A stretch of DNA of 64,000 bases from positions 1 to 64,000 of the forward strand of contig DLNC01000027.1 of NCBI GenBank assembly GCA_002478265.1. Reading direction: 5' to 3'. Below are positions 47,564-55,506 of this stretch, piece after piece (the first letter of the stretch is position 1; each line of letters begins with the position of its first letter). Below the pieces are notes generated by a model that worked only from the letters and a program-made list of their open reading frames with translations, was not told the origin of the DNA and did no database searches. The translations under genes were made by a program, and so were the position numbers. This DNA comes from Syntrophaceae bacterium UBA7520. Lineage in GTDB: Bacteria; Desulfobacterota; Syntrophia; Syntrophales; Smithellaceae.

Positions 47564-48100
47564 ATGTTTTTTAAAAAGACAAAAAGGCAGGCCCGTTTCG
47601 CCGGAGGCGGGCTTGTTTTATTTCAAAGTGTGGAAGAGGCAATTGCGGCGGAAAAAACGCTGCGGGCGCACGGTTATGAGGTAAAACTGGTCGCGCCGCC
47701 GCCCAAGCTGCGCAAAGGCTGCGATCTGGCGGTGGAGATTAATATTGTGGAAAAAGCGGGCGTGGAGCGCCTCCTGCGTCAGCAGGATGCCCACTTTTTA
47801 GAAATTCTGCCGCTCAAAGGCGTGGGTGAGCTTCTGGATATTGTCAAGGTTGTAAATTTTGACAATGCCTGCATGGTCAAAGCCGGCAACATGAAACTGA
47901 CCTTTGATATAAATACCGGCGTGATTTTGAATATTTCCGGAGGCGGTTGTCCCGACATTCCCTTTTTGCATCTCGCCATGGTGGATAAAAAAATCACCGA
48001 AGTGGCGCGCCCTAAGGAAAACGGCCATACCCTCTGCGCGTTGATGCTGGATCGGGCTTTTGTGGAAGCCGCGGAAATCTTCAATAAGGAGGAAATCTGA
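47564..48100 (+). CDS. DUF3343 (putative Se/S carrier-like) protein with C-terminal extension
   Basis: About 178 residues. The first 75 residues (LVLFQSVEEAIAAEKTLRAHGYEVKLVAPPPKLRKGCDLAVEI) match the DUF3343/Se-S carrier-like fold, with the conserved Cys in KGCDLA. The C-terminal part has NISGGGCPDIPFLH with another Cys and is less familiar to me. Start is ATG 47564 or GTG 47561. It follows selC and precedes the kinase-like gene, whose ATG is two bases after its stop. Handling of a reactive selenium or sulfur species is inferred from family and position. Confidence 0.8.
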   Translation: MFFKKTKRQARFAGGGLVLFQSVEEAIAAEKTLRAHGYEVKLVAPPPKLRKGCDLAVEINIVEKAGVERLLRQQDAHFLEILPLKGVGELLDIVKVVNFDNACMVKAGNMKLTFDINTGVILNISGGGCPDIPFLHLAMVDKKITEVARPKENGHTLCALMLDRAFVEAAEIFNKEEI

Positions 48101-48101
48101 G

Positions 48102-48953
48102 ATGCTCCTAATTTGCGGAACAATTCCTCAGGCAGGTGCCTCTTTGGTGATGGGCGAAGTCAGCTTCGACGGCAGCAGATTGGCCGTCGGCAATACGGAA
48201 ATACCCTGCACGCAGGGCACAGCGGCGCTCGCCAGCGCGGCTTGTGTTGTCGCAAAGCACTGCGGGAGCGCCGCGCCGCACGCGGTTTTTGCCGGCGATA
48301 CAGGCAGCGGCAAGGGTAGCCGCCTGCTTTACGATTATTTGAGCAACAATCTGCCACAACTAAGCCCCGATATTCTGCTGATGCATTACATCCTGCCCGT
48401 GATGGGATTGATGAAGCAGGTTTGCGCGGCCGCGGACAAATGCGGCAAAAAACCGGTGATGATGGCGGATGCCTCTTCTATGTATGCCGCCAAAGCCGCC
48501 GGGTTGGCGGGCCAGTTCGATATCTTTACGCCTGATCTTTCCGAGATGGAATTTCTGGCCGATCCTGACGCGATTCATCCGGCCTACATCAGCCGTCATT
48601 TATTCCGGGCGGATATCGCTTGTGCCGATGACTTGATCGCGGCGGCTTTCCGGCAGAAAAGCATGGCGAAAACCGTGGTAATAAAAGGCGCGACGGACCA
48701 TGTCATCCAGGAAGGAAAAGTGAAATTTACGCTTTCCGAGCCGGATTTGCCCGCGCTCGAAGCTATCGGCGGCACGGGCGACACAATCAGCGGCATGATC
48801 GGCGCTTTCGTTGATGCCGGCCTGACGCATCTTGACGCGGCTATGAAGGCGCTGAAAGCCAACAGAAAAGCGGGACAACTCGTGCAGGCAAAGCCGGCGA
48901 CAAAAGTGCGGGAAATCATCGCGGCAATTCCGCGAGCGCTGAATCATAATTAA
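48102..48953 (+). CDS. Ribokinase-fold (NAD(P)HX dehydratase-like) protein of the selenium operon
   Basis: A 283-residue protein of the ribokinase/YjeF-C superfamily. It has FAGDTGSGKGSRLLYDYL near residue 65, TPDLSEMEFL near residue 145, VVIKGATDHVI, and the anion-hole motif GGTGDTISGMIGAFVDAG near residue 225. ATG 48102 has AAGGAGG upstream and follows the DUF3343 stop by one base. I do not know its reaction. It could phosphorylate a small metabolite or repair NADHX. Its fixed place between the Se/S carrier-like gene and the TusA-like gene suggests a selenium-related task. Confidence 0.8.
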   Translation: MLLICGTIPQAGASLVMGEVSFDGSRLAVGNTEIPCTQGTAALASAACVVAKHCGSAAPHAVFAGDTGSGKGSRLLYDYLSNNLPQLSPDILLMHYILPVMGLMKQVCAAADKCGKKPVMMADASSMYAAKAAGLAGQFDIFTPDLSEMEFLADPDAIHPAYISRHLFRADIACADDLIAAAFRQKSMAKTVVIKGATDHVIQEGKVKFTLSEPDLPALEAIGGTGDTISGMIGAFVDAGLTHLDAAMKALKANRKAGQLVQAKPATKVREIIAAIPRALNHN

Positions 48954-48972
48954 AAAAAAAAAGGAAAAGATC

Positions 48973-49191
48973 ATGATTGAAGTGGATGTGCGAGGCCTTG
49001 GTTGCCCTGTGCCGGTAATCAGGACAAAAGAGGCGATGGAAAAAAATCCAAAGGAAACAATCAATGTATTGCTCGACAGCGAAGCGGCCCGGGAAAACGT
49101 ATCGAGAATGGCGCAGTCGAAAAAATATGAAGTGAAAACTGAGCAAGGTCAGGACGAGGAATACAAACTTGTTTTAACGCCCGCTAAATAG
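48973..49191 (+). CDS. yedF: TusA/SirA-like sulfurtransferase domain (YedF-like)
   Basis: A 72-residue TusA-fold protein. The signature DVRGLGCPVPVIRTKEAM has the persulfide-accepting Cys at residue 11 (CPxP). YedF proper also has a DsrE-like C-terminal domain, which is absent here. AAGGAAAAG precedes the ATG. It ends the yedE-selC operon before a terminator. A TusA-like protein may carry sulfane sulfur or selenium toward SelD or tRNA modification; that is inference. Confidence 0.88.
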   Translation: MIEVDVRGLGCPVPVIRTKEAMEKNPKETINVLLDSEAARENVSRMAQSKKYEVKTEQGQDEEYKLVLTPAK

Positions 49192-49215
49192 CGGCTACCG
49201 GCAAATATTATATTT

Positions 49216-49260
49216 AAGGCGCGGCATCTTACCGGCGGTGAGAGGCGCGCCTTTTATTTT
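49216..49260 (+). terminator. Terminator of the selenium operon
   Basis: AAGGCGCG (49216-49223) pairs with CGCGCCTT (49246-49253), followed by TTATTTTCTTTTC. It lies 25 bases after the TusA-like gene. Confidence 0.85.
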
Positions 49261-49317
49261 CTTTTCTTTTCAGGGAAATTATTGCTATAAGAGTGATCGC
49301 TGATTTTGGAAACGCAA

Positions 49318-50214
49318 ATGTATTCGACAGGAGACAAGACAGTATTTAAAAGCGCGGCCACGGTGATTTTGGTGCGGCCCTCCGAAAGCGCCGGCTGGAA
49401 ACTGTTTCTGGCGCGTCGCCACCATAAGCAGTCCTTTATGGCGGGCGCCTATGTTTTTCCCGGCGGCCAGGTGGAAAACCATGATAAATCACCTGAAATG
49501 AAAAGTTATCTTAAAAAGGGCCCCGGGTTTAATCCCTCCGGAATTTTGCAGGAAGATAATCTGTCCGAGGCAGAAGCGCTAGGTTTTTTCGTCGCCGCTA
49601 TACGGGAAACTTTCGAAGAAGTGGGAATTCTTTTGGGCGGCAGCGCCTCCGGTGAATTTGTTTCTTTCCATGATAAAAACATAAGAGCGCGATATACTGA
49701 GCATCGCCGTCGGCTCTACGCTTCTGAAATAACGCTTGTTGATATTGCCCGCGAAGAGGGCATTTTATTTTTTCCCGAGGTTCTTTTGCCTTACGCGCAC
49801 TGGATTACGCCGGATTTTGAAAAAATGAGATTCGACACGCGTTTTTTTCTGGCTAAGCTCCCGCCCGAACAAAGGCCCGTGGCGGACGCGACGGAACTTA
49901 CCGAATCGCTGTGGGTTGCGCCCAAAAAAGCTCTGGAAATGCACAGCAAAAAAGAAATTGTGCTGATGCCGCCCACGCTAAAAACAATTGAGGAGCTGTC
50001 CGCGTTTGAAAGCATTGACAAGCTTTTTGCGGCGACAGCAAAGAAGGATATTTACCCGATCCTGCCGCAACTCGCCGGCAAGTATTTATTGCTGCCTCAC
50101 GACCCCGAATACAACATTGCCGATTACAAAAGGCCTGGCGACACAAAAAACCCTTCGCGTATCACCAGCGAAAACGGTGTTTGGCAGACCGCGTATTACG
50201 AAAATGAATGTTAA
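49318..50214 (+). CDS. NUDIX hydrolase (NUDT19-like)
   Basis: About 298 residues, larger than a basic Nudix domain. AATVILVRP opens the fold, FPGGQVE comes near residue 50, and the Nudix helix AIRETFEEVGIL follows near residue 100 after a long insertion, the pattern of NUDT19/NUDT7-type CoA or nucleotide diphosphatases. Start is ATG 49318 with GGA upstream; a TTG at 49306 is possible. It stands between the selenium terminator and a palindromic repeat, so it is likely a separate unit. Confidence 0.88.
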   Translation: MYSTGDKTVFKSAATVILVRPSESAGWKLFLARRHHKQSFMAGAYVFPGGQVENHDKSPEMKSYLKKGPGFNPSGILQEDNLSEAEALGFFVAAIRETFEEVGILLGGSASGEFVSFHDKNIRARYTEHRRRLYASEITLVDIAREEGILFFPEVLLPYAHWITPDFEKMRFDTRFFLAKLPPEQRPVADATELTESLWVAPKKALEMHSKKEIVLMPPTLKTIEELSAFESIDKLFAATAKKDIYPILPQLAGKYLLLPHDPEYNIADYKRPGDTKNPSRITSENGVWQTAYYENEC

Positions 50215-50267
50215 TTTGTCATGGCGAAGCGCGTACAATGCGACAAGTTGATTTCAAGATAAAAAAG

Positions 50268-50380
50268 AGATTGCTTCGTCACTTCGTTTCTCGCAATGAC
50301 AAAAAGGTCTGTCATCGCGAGCTAAGCGAAGCGATCGCAGAGATTGTTTCACTTCGATAAAGCGAAGTTCGCAATGACAG
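50268..50380. repeat. Pair of intergenic palindromic repeats
   Basis: Two copies of a short mobile-looking palindrome: one half-copy around 50268-50303 (GAGATTGCTTCGTC ... CTCGCAATGACA) and one full copy at 50308-50380 running from TGTCATCGCGAG to TTCGCAATGACA. A degenerate copy begins at 50218. Such TGTCATTGCGAG...CGCAATGACA units are scattered in intergenic DNA of many Deltaproteobacteria. No coding sequence lies here. Confidence 0.8.
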
Positions 50381-50416
50381 TAAAAAAATGATCGGATTTG
50401 TTATATATAGAGAGAG

Positions 50417-50462
50417 ATAAACAGCCTAGGACTTAGTTATTAAAGCCCTAGGCTGTTTATTT
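50417..50462 (-). terminator. Hairpin downstream of lemA
   Basis: AAACAGCCTAGG pairs with CCTAGGCTGTTT around an imperfect loop, 18 bases beyond the lemA stop. The T run is short on both strands. Confidence 0.55.
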
Positions 50463-50479
50463 GTGGAAATATTTATCGT

Positions 50480-51058
50480 TTAAAATTTTACCTGCGGCGG
50501 GCCGGTTTGCGCTTCCTTTACTGCTTCAAAGAATGGTTCTTCCTTAAAGCCTTCGCGTTTAGCAATAATGGAACCAGGAACCACGGCGATAGCCTTATTG
50601 TATGCCTCCACTTTCTGGTTATACCTCATCCTTTCCACGGCAATTCTGTTTTCCGTGCCGGCCAGTTCATCCTGCAGGCGCAGAAAATTCTCGTTTGATT
50701 TCAGCTCCGGATATTTCTCAATAACCACCAGCAGTCTGCTCAAGGCGCTGGATAAATCATTGTTGGCGGCGATTTTTTCGGGCACGCTGCCCGCGCCGCC
50801 CACTCTGGCGCGCGCTTTCGTAACTTCAATGAGCACTTCCCGCTCCTGCTTGGCGTAGCCTTTTACCGTTTCCACCAGATTGGGAATCAAATCGTAGCGG
50901 CGCTGGAGCTGATTTTCCACCTGCGCCCAGGCGCTTTTGATTTCGATGCTCGCCCTTTTGAACTGATTGTACTTGGAATAGTAGTAAACCACCGCGATCA
51001 AAGCCAGCAATATTATAGCGGCAATAACGATGATTAAGCCTCTTTTTTTCGGATCCAT
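50480..51058 (-). CDS. LemA family protein
   Basis: A 192-residue LemA protein. One N-terminal span (GLIIVIAAIILLALIAVVYYY) is followed by the helical domain with NQLQRRYDLIPNLVETVKGYAKQE and NRIAVERMRYNQKVEAYN, both diagnostic. The C-terminus reads EEPFFEAVKEAQ. Function is unknown; in other bacteria it is often beside a TPM-domain or peptidase gene, which is not the case here. AGGTTTTATATG context gives a fair ribosome site. Confidence 0.93.
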   Translation of the reverse strand: MDPKKRGLIIVIAAIILLALIAVVYYYSKYNQFKRASIEIKSAWAQVENQLQRRYDLIPNLVETVKGYAKQEREVLIEVTKARARVGGAGSVPEKIAANNDLSSALSRLLVVIEKYPELKSNENFLRLQDELAGTENRIAVERMRYNQKVEAYNKAIAVVPGSIIAKREGFKEEPFFEAVKEAQTGPPQVKF

Positions 51059-51226
51059 ATAAAACCTCCCCGGGTTTGTCGGTAATTTCCGTAAAACGCG
51101 ATTGTTGTTCTTCTGACGCCAGGACTATTGCGTAAAGACCGGCGGCTGTCAAGAAGCTAAATTTAATCAAAAAATAATCTTGTCTCAGCCCTGATAAAAT
51201 AATAAACGGTTTAATAGATAGGATAA

Positions 51227-52771
51227 ATGAGCATGTCGGAAAATCCCAAAGTTGTTTTAATCAATCCTCCGGTAGTGAAACCTTCCGAGCCGCCCGCGGG
51301 TATTGCCAAGCTCGCCGGTTGTTTGAAAGCCAACAATATCAGCTATCAGGTAATCGACGCCAATGCCGAAGGGATACATTTTTTGCTGGGTCAAACCGAG
51401 GTTGAGAATGAATGGCCGGACAAATGGAGCAGGCGAGTGTGTGAAAATCTGGAAACGAACATTGCCGCACTACGGAATATCGAAACTTATAAAAACAAAA
51501 GCCGGTATTCGCGAGCCGCGCAGGATGTAAATCGTGTTCTGCAATTGGCCGGCAAACCCTATGGCGTAAATCTCACGCTTTCCGATTTTACCAATAACAT
51601 GCTGACGCCGGTGAAAAGCGCCGATTTGCTGCGCGCGGCGCAGATGCCGGACAACAACCCCTTTTATCCTTATTTTTCCGCGCGTCTTTTAGGGCTTTTT
51701 CAGGAAGATCCTGATTATATCGGTTTTTCCGTGAATTATTTGAGCCAGGCGCTTTGCGCTTTCGCCATGATCGGTTTTATCAAGAATTTCAATCCGCGGC
51801 TGAAAATCGTCCTGGGCGGCTCGCTTGTTACTTCGTGGGCGGCGTTTGGCATGCGTAAAGATAAATTTGCGGGCTTAGTTGATGAAATGATTGCCGGAGC
51901 GGGTGAAGAAAAATTGTTGGAGCTCTTGGGTGTCGAAAATAAAAAAATTAATTGCGCCCCTGACTATGATGATTTTTCCGCGCGACTTTATCTTTCCCCA
52001 GGCTTTATCCTGCCATACAGCGCCTCGCGCGGCTGCTACTGGCGCGGCTGCGCCTTTTGCCCGGAGCGCGCGGAAGTTAATCCGTATCTGCCCTTATCAT
52101 TAGCGCAGGTAAATCAGGAATTGGCGCAACTTCTCGAAAAATATCAGCCGGTTCTGGTGCATTTTCTGGATAACGCGCTTTCGCCCGCTATGTTGAAAAA
52201 CCTCGCGCAGTATCCGCCGGGCGCGCCATGGTATGGTTTCGCGCGCATAAGCAATGAGCTTGCCGATGAAGATTTTTGCCTGGCGCTCAAAAAAAGCGGC
52301 TGCGTGATGCTTAAACTGGGCATTGAATCGGGCGATCAGGACGTTTTGGATAAATTAAATAAAGGAATAAATTTAACGGATGCGTCAGCTGCTCTGCTTT
52401 CGCTCAAAAAAGCGGGCATTGCCGTATATGTTTATCTGCTTTTCGGCACGCCACAGGAATTTGAAGCAAGCGCGCGAAAAACCATGGATTTTACCGTCGC
52501 GCACAGCGACTGCATTGCTTTTTTGAATCTGGCAATTTTTAACCTGCCCATCGCCAGCGCCGAGGCGCAAAATCTGCAAACGGATAAATTTTATGAAGGA
52601 GATTTGTCTTTATACAGCAGTTTTCACCATCCCGCGGGCTGGGATCGCCAGGCTGCGCGCAATTTTCTGGAGAAGACTTTCAAAAAGCATCCGGCCGTGG
52701 CGCCGATTATCAGGCGTATGCCGGAGTTTTTCACATCCAACCACGCGCCTTTTTTCTCCATGCAGAGTTGA
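51227..52771 (+). CDS. B12-binding-domain radical SAM protein
   Basis: A 514-residue protein with an N-terminal cobalamin-binding-like region (VLINPPVVKPSEPPAGIAKLA, then VLGGS near residue 190) and a radical SAM core with SRGCYWRGCAFCPE near residue 272, a CX4CX2C spacing. The end of the barrel has KLGIESGDQDVLDKLNKG. The class includes methyltransferases and ring-forming enzymes; the substrate is unknown and no partner gene is adjacent. ATG 51227 or 51233 may start it; AGGA is 5 bases before the first. Confidence 0.85.
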   Translation: MSMSENPKVVLINPPVVKPSEPPAGIAKLAGCLKANNISYQVIDANAEGIHFLLGQTEVENEWPDKWSRRVCENLETNIAALRNIETYKNKSRYSRAAQDVNRVLQLAGKPYGVNLTLSDFTNNMLTPVKSADLLRAAQMPDNNPFYPYFSARLLGLFQEDPDYIGFSVNYLSQALCAFAMIGFIKNFNPRLKIVLGGSLVTSWAAFGMRKDKFAGLVDEMIAGAGEEKLLELLGVENKKINCAPDYDDFSARLYLSPGFILPYSASRGCYWRGCAFCPERAEVNPYLPLSLAQVNQELAQLLEKYQPVLVHFLDNALSPAMLKNLAQYPPGAPWYGFARISNELADEDFCLALKKSGCVMLKLGIESGDQDVLDKLNKGINLTDASAALLSLKKAGIAVYVYLLFGTPQEFEASARKTMDFTVAHSDCIAFLNLAIFNLPIASAEAQNLQTDKFYEGDLSLYSSFHHPAGWDRQAARNFLEKTFKKHPAVAPIIRRMPEFFTSNHAPFFSMQS

Positions 52772-52857
52772 CAACTTTTGATTATTTTTAAATTATAAGT
52801 TGTCTACAAGCTGTAAACAGATCATGTATTTATTAGAGATTTACTATCAGAACATAT

Positions 52858-53613
52858 TTAGAGTCTTCTCGGTTCGGAGACTTTTTGCGCCACGAGCATC
52901 AGCTCTATCTCGTCGAGATCTATATTTCTTCGACCCCAGTTTCCCGCGGTGCCGCCCCAGATGTTGAGCACGTTTAGTCCCGCGAGGCGGCATAACAAGG
53001 TAAGTTCCGTGGGGACAAAAGCGCGTTCGCGCATTTTTATAGGAGGCATTCCTTCACGTGGCGGTAATTCCGATGATTCCTCCATCGTCAGCGGATTGAA
53101 GCGGCCTTCGGCCACGTCCTGATTGGTAAACCTGCGGATCATAAAAGTGGCGTTGAGCACGGTTAAAATGACTTTTGCCATTTTTTTGAGACTTTTGGAA
53201 ATATTGGAAAGAATGGCCAGCGGCTGGTTGATGGGGTCATCACGATGGCCCAGAAGGCCGAATGATCCTTCGCATAGGCAAATCGCCGCGTCGAATTTGG
53301 CGGGCAAGGTAAAATCAGTCGCGTCGGCGCGGATGAAATTTACTTCAACGCCCGCGGATTTGGCTTTTTCCCGCGCTTCTTTGAGCATGGCGGCGGATAA
53401 GTCAATGCCCGTGACGTTGTAGCCGCGTTTGGCCAGTTCTACGGCATGCCTTCCTGTGCCGCAGCCGACATCTAGAATTGCCGCGCCGGGTTTGAGCGCC
53501 AGTTCATCAATGAGAAAATCGACTTCTTTTAAAGTATTTTTGGTGAAGACGTTTTCATCATAAATCGGCGCGTGTGCGTCAAAAAACGTTTCCCAAATCT
53601 TTTTTTCTGCCAT
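52858..53613 (-). CDS. Class I SAM-dependent methyltransferase
   Basis: A 251-residue methyltransferase. Motif I is AAILDVGCGTGRHAVELAKRG near residue 43 (shown in part), with TGIDLSAAML next and RADATDFTLPAKFDAAICL later. A Thr/Phe-rich C-terminal half resembles Methyltransf_25-type enzymes that act on small molecules. It is a single gene on the - strand. The 140 bases between it and the next gene show nothing I can name. Confidence 0.85.
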   Translation of the reverse strand: MAEKKIWETFFDAHAPIYDENVFTKNTLKEVDFLIDELALKPGAAILDVGCGTGRHAVELAKRGYNVTGIDLSAAMLKEAREKAKSAGVEVNFIRADATDFTLPAKFDAAICLCEGSFGLLGHRDDPINQPLAILSNISKSLKKMAKVILTVLNATFMIRRFTNQDVAEGRFNPLTMEESSELPPREGMPPIKMRERAFVPTELTLLCRLAGLNVLNIWGGTAGNWGRRNIDLDEIELMLVAQKVSEPRRL

Positions 53614-53753
53614 AAATTATTTTTTATTAACGCAATGTTTCAGCGACCATGCCTTGCTTGGTTTGCCGTAGCCGTGTGACAGATATCTTGTAATTCGTAT
53701 TTGCTTAGTAAATTTGCAAGTTTAAAGACGAATGCATGTCATCATGTTTTATG

Positions 53754-54866
53754 CTACTCGAAAATAACATTTTCAAGCGGACGTCGCAAAGAGCGCGGCA
53801 TTTCCGGCCCGCGGCCGAAGCGAATCACAAGATCCGGCCTTTTGCCTTTCATGCCTAAAAAACTAGCAAACTCTGGGCGGATAGATGCCACTTCAACTGG
53901 CTGATTCAAGTGCGCATGCCGAATTCCGAGCGCCGTGGCTTGTAGGGCAAATTTCTGAAAGGATCGGCCTGTTTCGACCCAATGGGCTTTATTATCCTGC
54001 TCCGAAATAAACACCGCGATTCCCGCGGAGCTACGGATATGTTTTGCATATTTATCGTTTTCAGCCTCTTCCGTGAAAAACAGATCAAACATCAGCTTGC
54101 CGAGCCATGTCGGAACAGAAGGATTCCCGGAAGAACCCGAGAATAGACCATCTCCCGTTCTTGCGGCATGAGACCCATTGAAGCGAATCCAATCCTTGAG
54201 TTCCTTGACAAAAGCTTGGTCTCGCATCTGTGAGGTATTCCCCTGAATCACAAAATCAATTACTTTCTCCATTGCTTTTCGGTCAGTCAGCAGAAGAACA
54301 TTGATACCATTGCCGGAGCCGGCTTTTTCCAGAAGTTTAAGCTCTGTTGAAGATATCTGCCGCCCATCATATTCGCTACGTGTTGATTGCCTCAAGGGGA
54401 TAGCTTCGAACAATGGAGAAACAATAGGTTTAGTAGGTTTCAGAGCTATTATAACTGATTCATCTCCATGAGTGTTGAAAACCGATTTTCCTTGAAACCC
54501 GTTTGCCGCCGCCGCCTGGACCAAATTTTCCGTGGCGCAACCGAGGCTCACGAAAAGGTGATGGTCGTCAGGATCAACAACCGGGCAACGACGCTGGAAA
54601 TCGGGAAAAATAGCAATCGAATCCTTTCCGACTCTGAATTTCCAGCACTGCGTGTTGTGGCTAGAGGGCGCGAGCGTCGCATAGCGAACAAACTCGAGCA
54701 TTCGCGCAGGGTCGGTGCTCAAATCGCCTTTAGAGTGGTGCCAAGTGCGTTGCACCAAAGTCTCATATTCTGCACGCGCATTTCGTGCATTGAGCGTGTA
54801 CCCGGCAAACGCAACACCTGCGCTTCCAAGAGCTGTCATTACAAGGAATCTTCTTCTTGATATCAT
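53754..54866 (-). CDS. Tat-exported nitroreductase-fold protein (Acg-like)
   Basis: About 370 residues. A Tat signal MISRRRFLVMTALGSAG starts the protein from ATG 54866, with GAGGAG 7 bases upstream. The body has RYATLAPSSHNTQCWKF near residue 62, the flavin-binding Arg-(x)-Ser-x-N segment of the nitroreductase fold, and a second half with GRSFQKFALQATALG. It resembles the Acg family of FMN-binding proteins found in mycobacteria and others. A periplasmic flavoprotein fits the Tat signal. The substrate is unknown. Confidence 0.8.
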   Translation of the reverse strand: MISRRRFLVMTALGSAGVAFAGYTLNARNARAEYETLVQRTWHHSKGDLSTDPARMLEFVRYATLAPSSHNTQCWKFRVGKDSIAIFPDFQRRCPVVDPDDHHLFVSLGCATENLVQAAAANGFQGKSVFNTHGDESVIIALKPTKPIVSPLFEAIPLRQSTRSEYDGRQISSTELKLLEKAGSGNGINVLLLTDRKAMEKVIDFVIQGNTSQMRDQAFVKELKDWIRFNGSHAARTGDGLFSGSSGNPSVPTWLGKLMFDLFFTEEAENDKYAKHIRSSAGIAVFISEQDNKAHWVETGRSFQKFALQATALGIRHAHLNQPVEVASIRPEFASFLGMKGKRPDLVIRFGRGPEMPRSLRRPLENVIFE

Positions 54867-54921
54867 AGTCAAACTCCTCTTCTAATGTCTAAATTTTAAT
54901 ATAATTAATTAGTGTTGAGGA

Positions 54922-55506
54922 CTATTTAAACAGCATCTTGTAGATTTCCATGTAGATGTAAAATGCCGTTCCACCATCGTCATATAAAAACAAAAAATAG
55001 ATGGTAATTATTGAAAGTATTAATATGACAAGAGGAGCGGCTGTGACCGCTTTTCCTTCATAGAGATTACGCTTTTTATAATATTTTCTGCACAACATCT
55101 CGCTTACGGCTAAAAGCCCGGCCTGCCACACAAAAAGCCCGAGCACAGGGTAGGTCAAAAGACAATAAAAAAATGATTCCCCGATGGTGAAAAACTCGCT
55201 GACGCGGATGATTTCCTTGATAGCGTAAGTGACGGGAGTAAGATAAGAACCGGCAACGCGTTCTGCCAGGCCTGCCCCTTTCATGAACATAGCCCGGTAG
55301 ACAAAAAATCCGTTAAAGAGCAGGTAGAAAAAAAGAACCAGATGAACCACATTCATGGCAGCTTTGTATATCAGGCGATTTTCAATCCACCCCAAATGCC
55401 CGCTGATAAAATGCAAAACAAGCCATCCCAGAAGGGCCGTTCCGGCGGGTATGAAAAATCTTTTGAGAAAGGTAGTTTTTTCGATGCCCCGATAATTATT
55501 TTCCAT
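54922..55506 (-). CDS. Five-span membrane protein, unknown
   Basis: About 194 residues with five hydrophobic segments (GTALLGWLVLHFI, VVHLVLFFYLLFNGFFV, SFFYCLLTYPVLGLFVW, PLVILILSIITIYFLFLY and a short one between). I recognise no family with certainty; the layout recalls Yip1-like proteins. ATG 55506 is 9 bases after AGGAGG, which lies within the end of the sulfatase gene, so the two are coupled, overlapping by 11 bases. Confidence 0.7.
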   Translation of the reverse strand: MENNYRGIEKTTFLKRFFIPAGTALLGWLVLHFISGHLGWIENRLIYKAAMNVVHLVLFFYLLFNGFFVYRAMFMKGAGLAERVAGSYLTPVTYAIKEIIRVSEFFTIGESFFYCLLTYPVLGLFVWQAGLLAVSEMLCRKYYKKRNLYEGKAVTAAPLVILILSIITIYFLFLYDDGGTAFYIYMEIYKMLFK

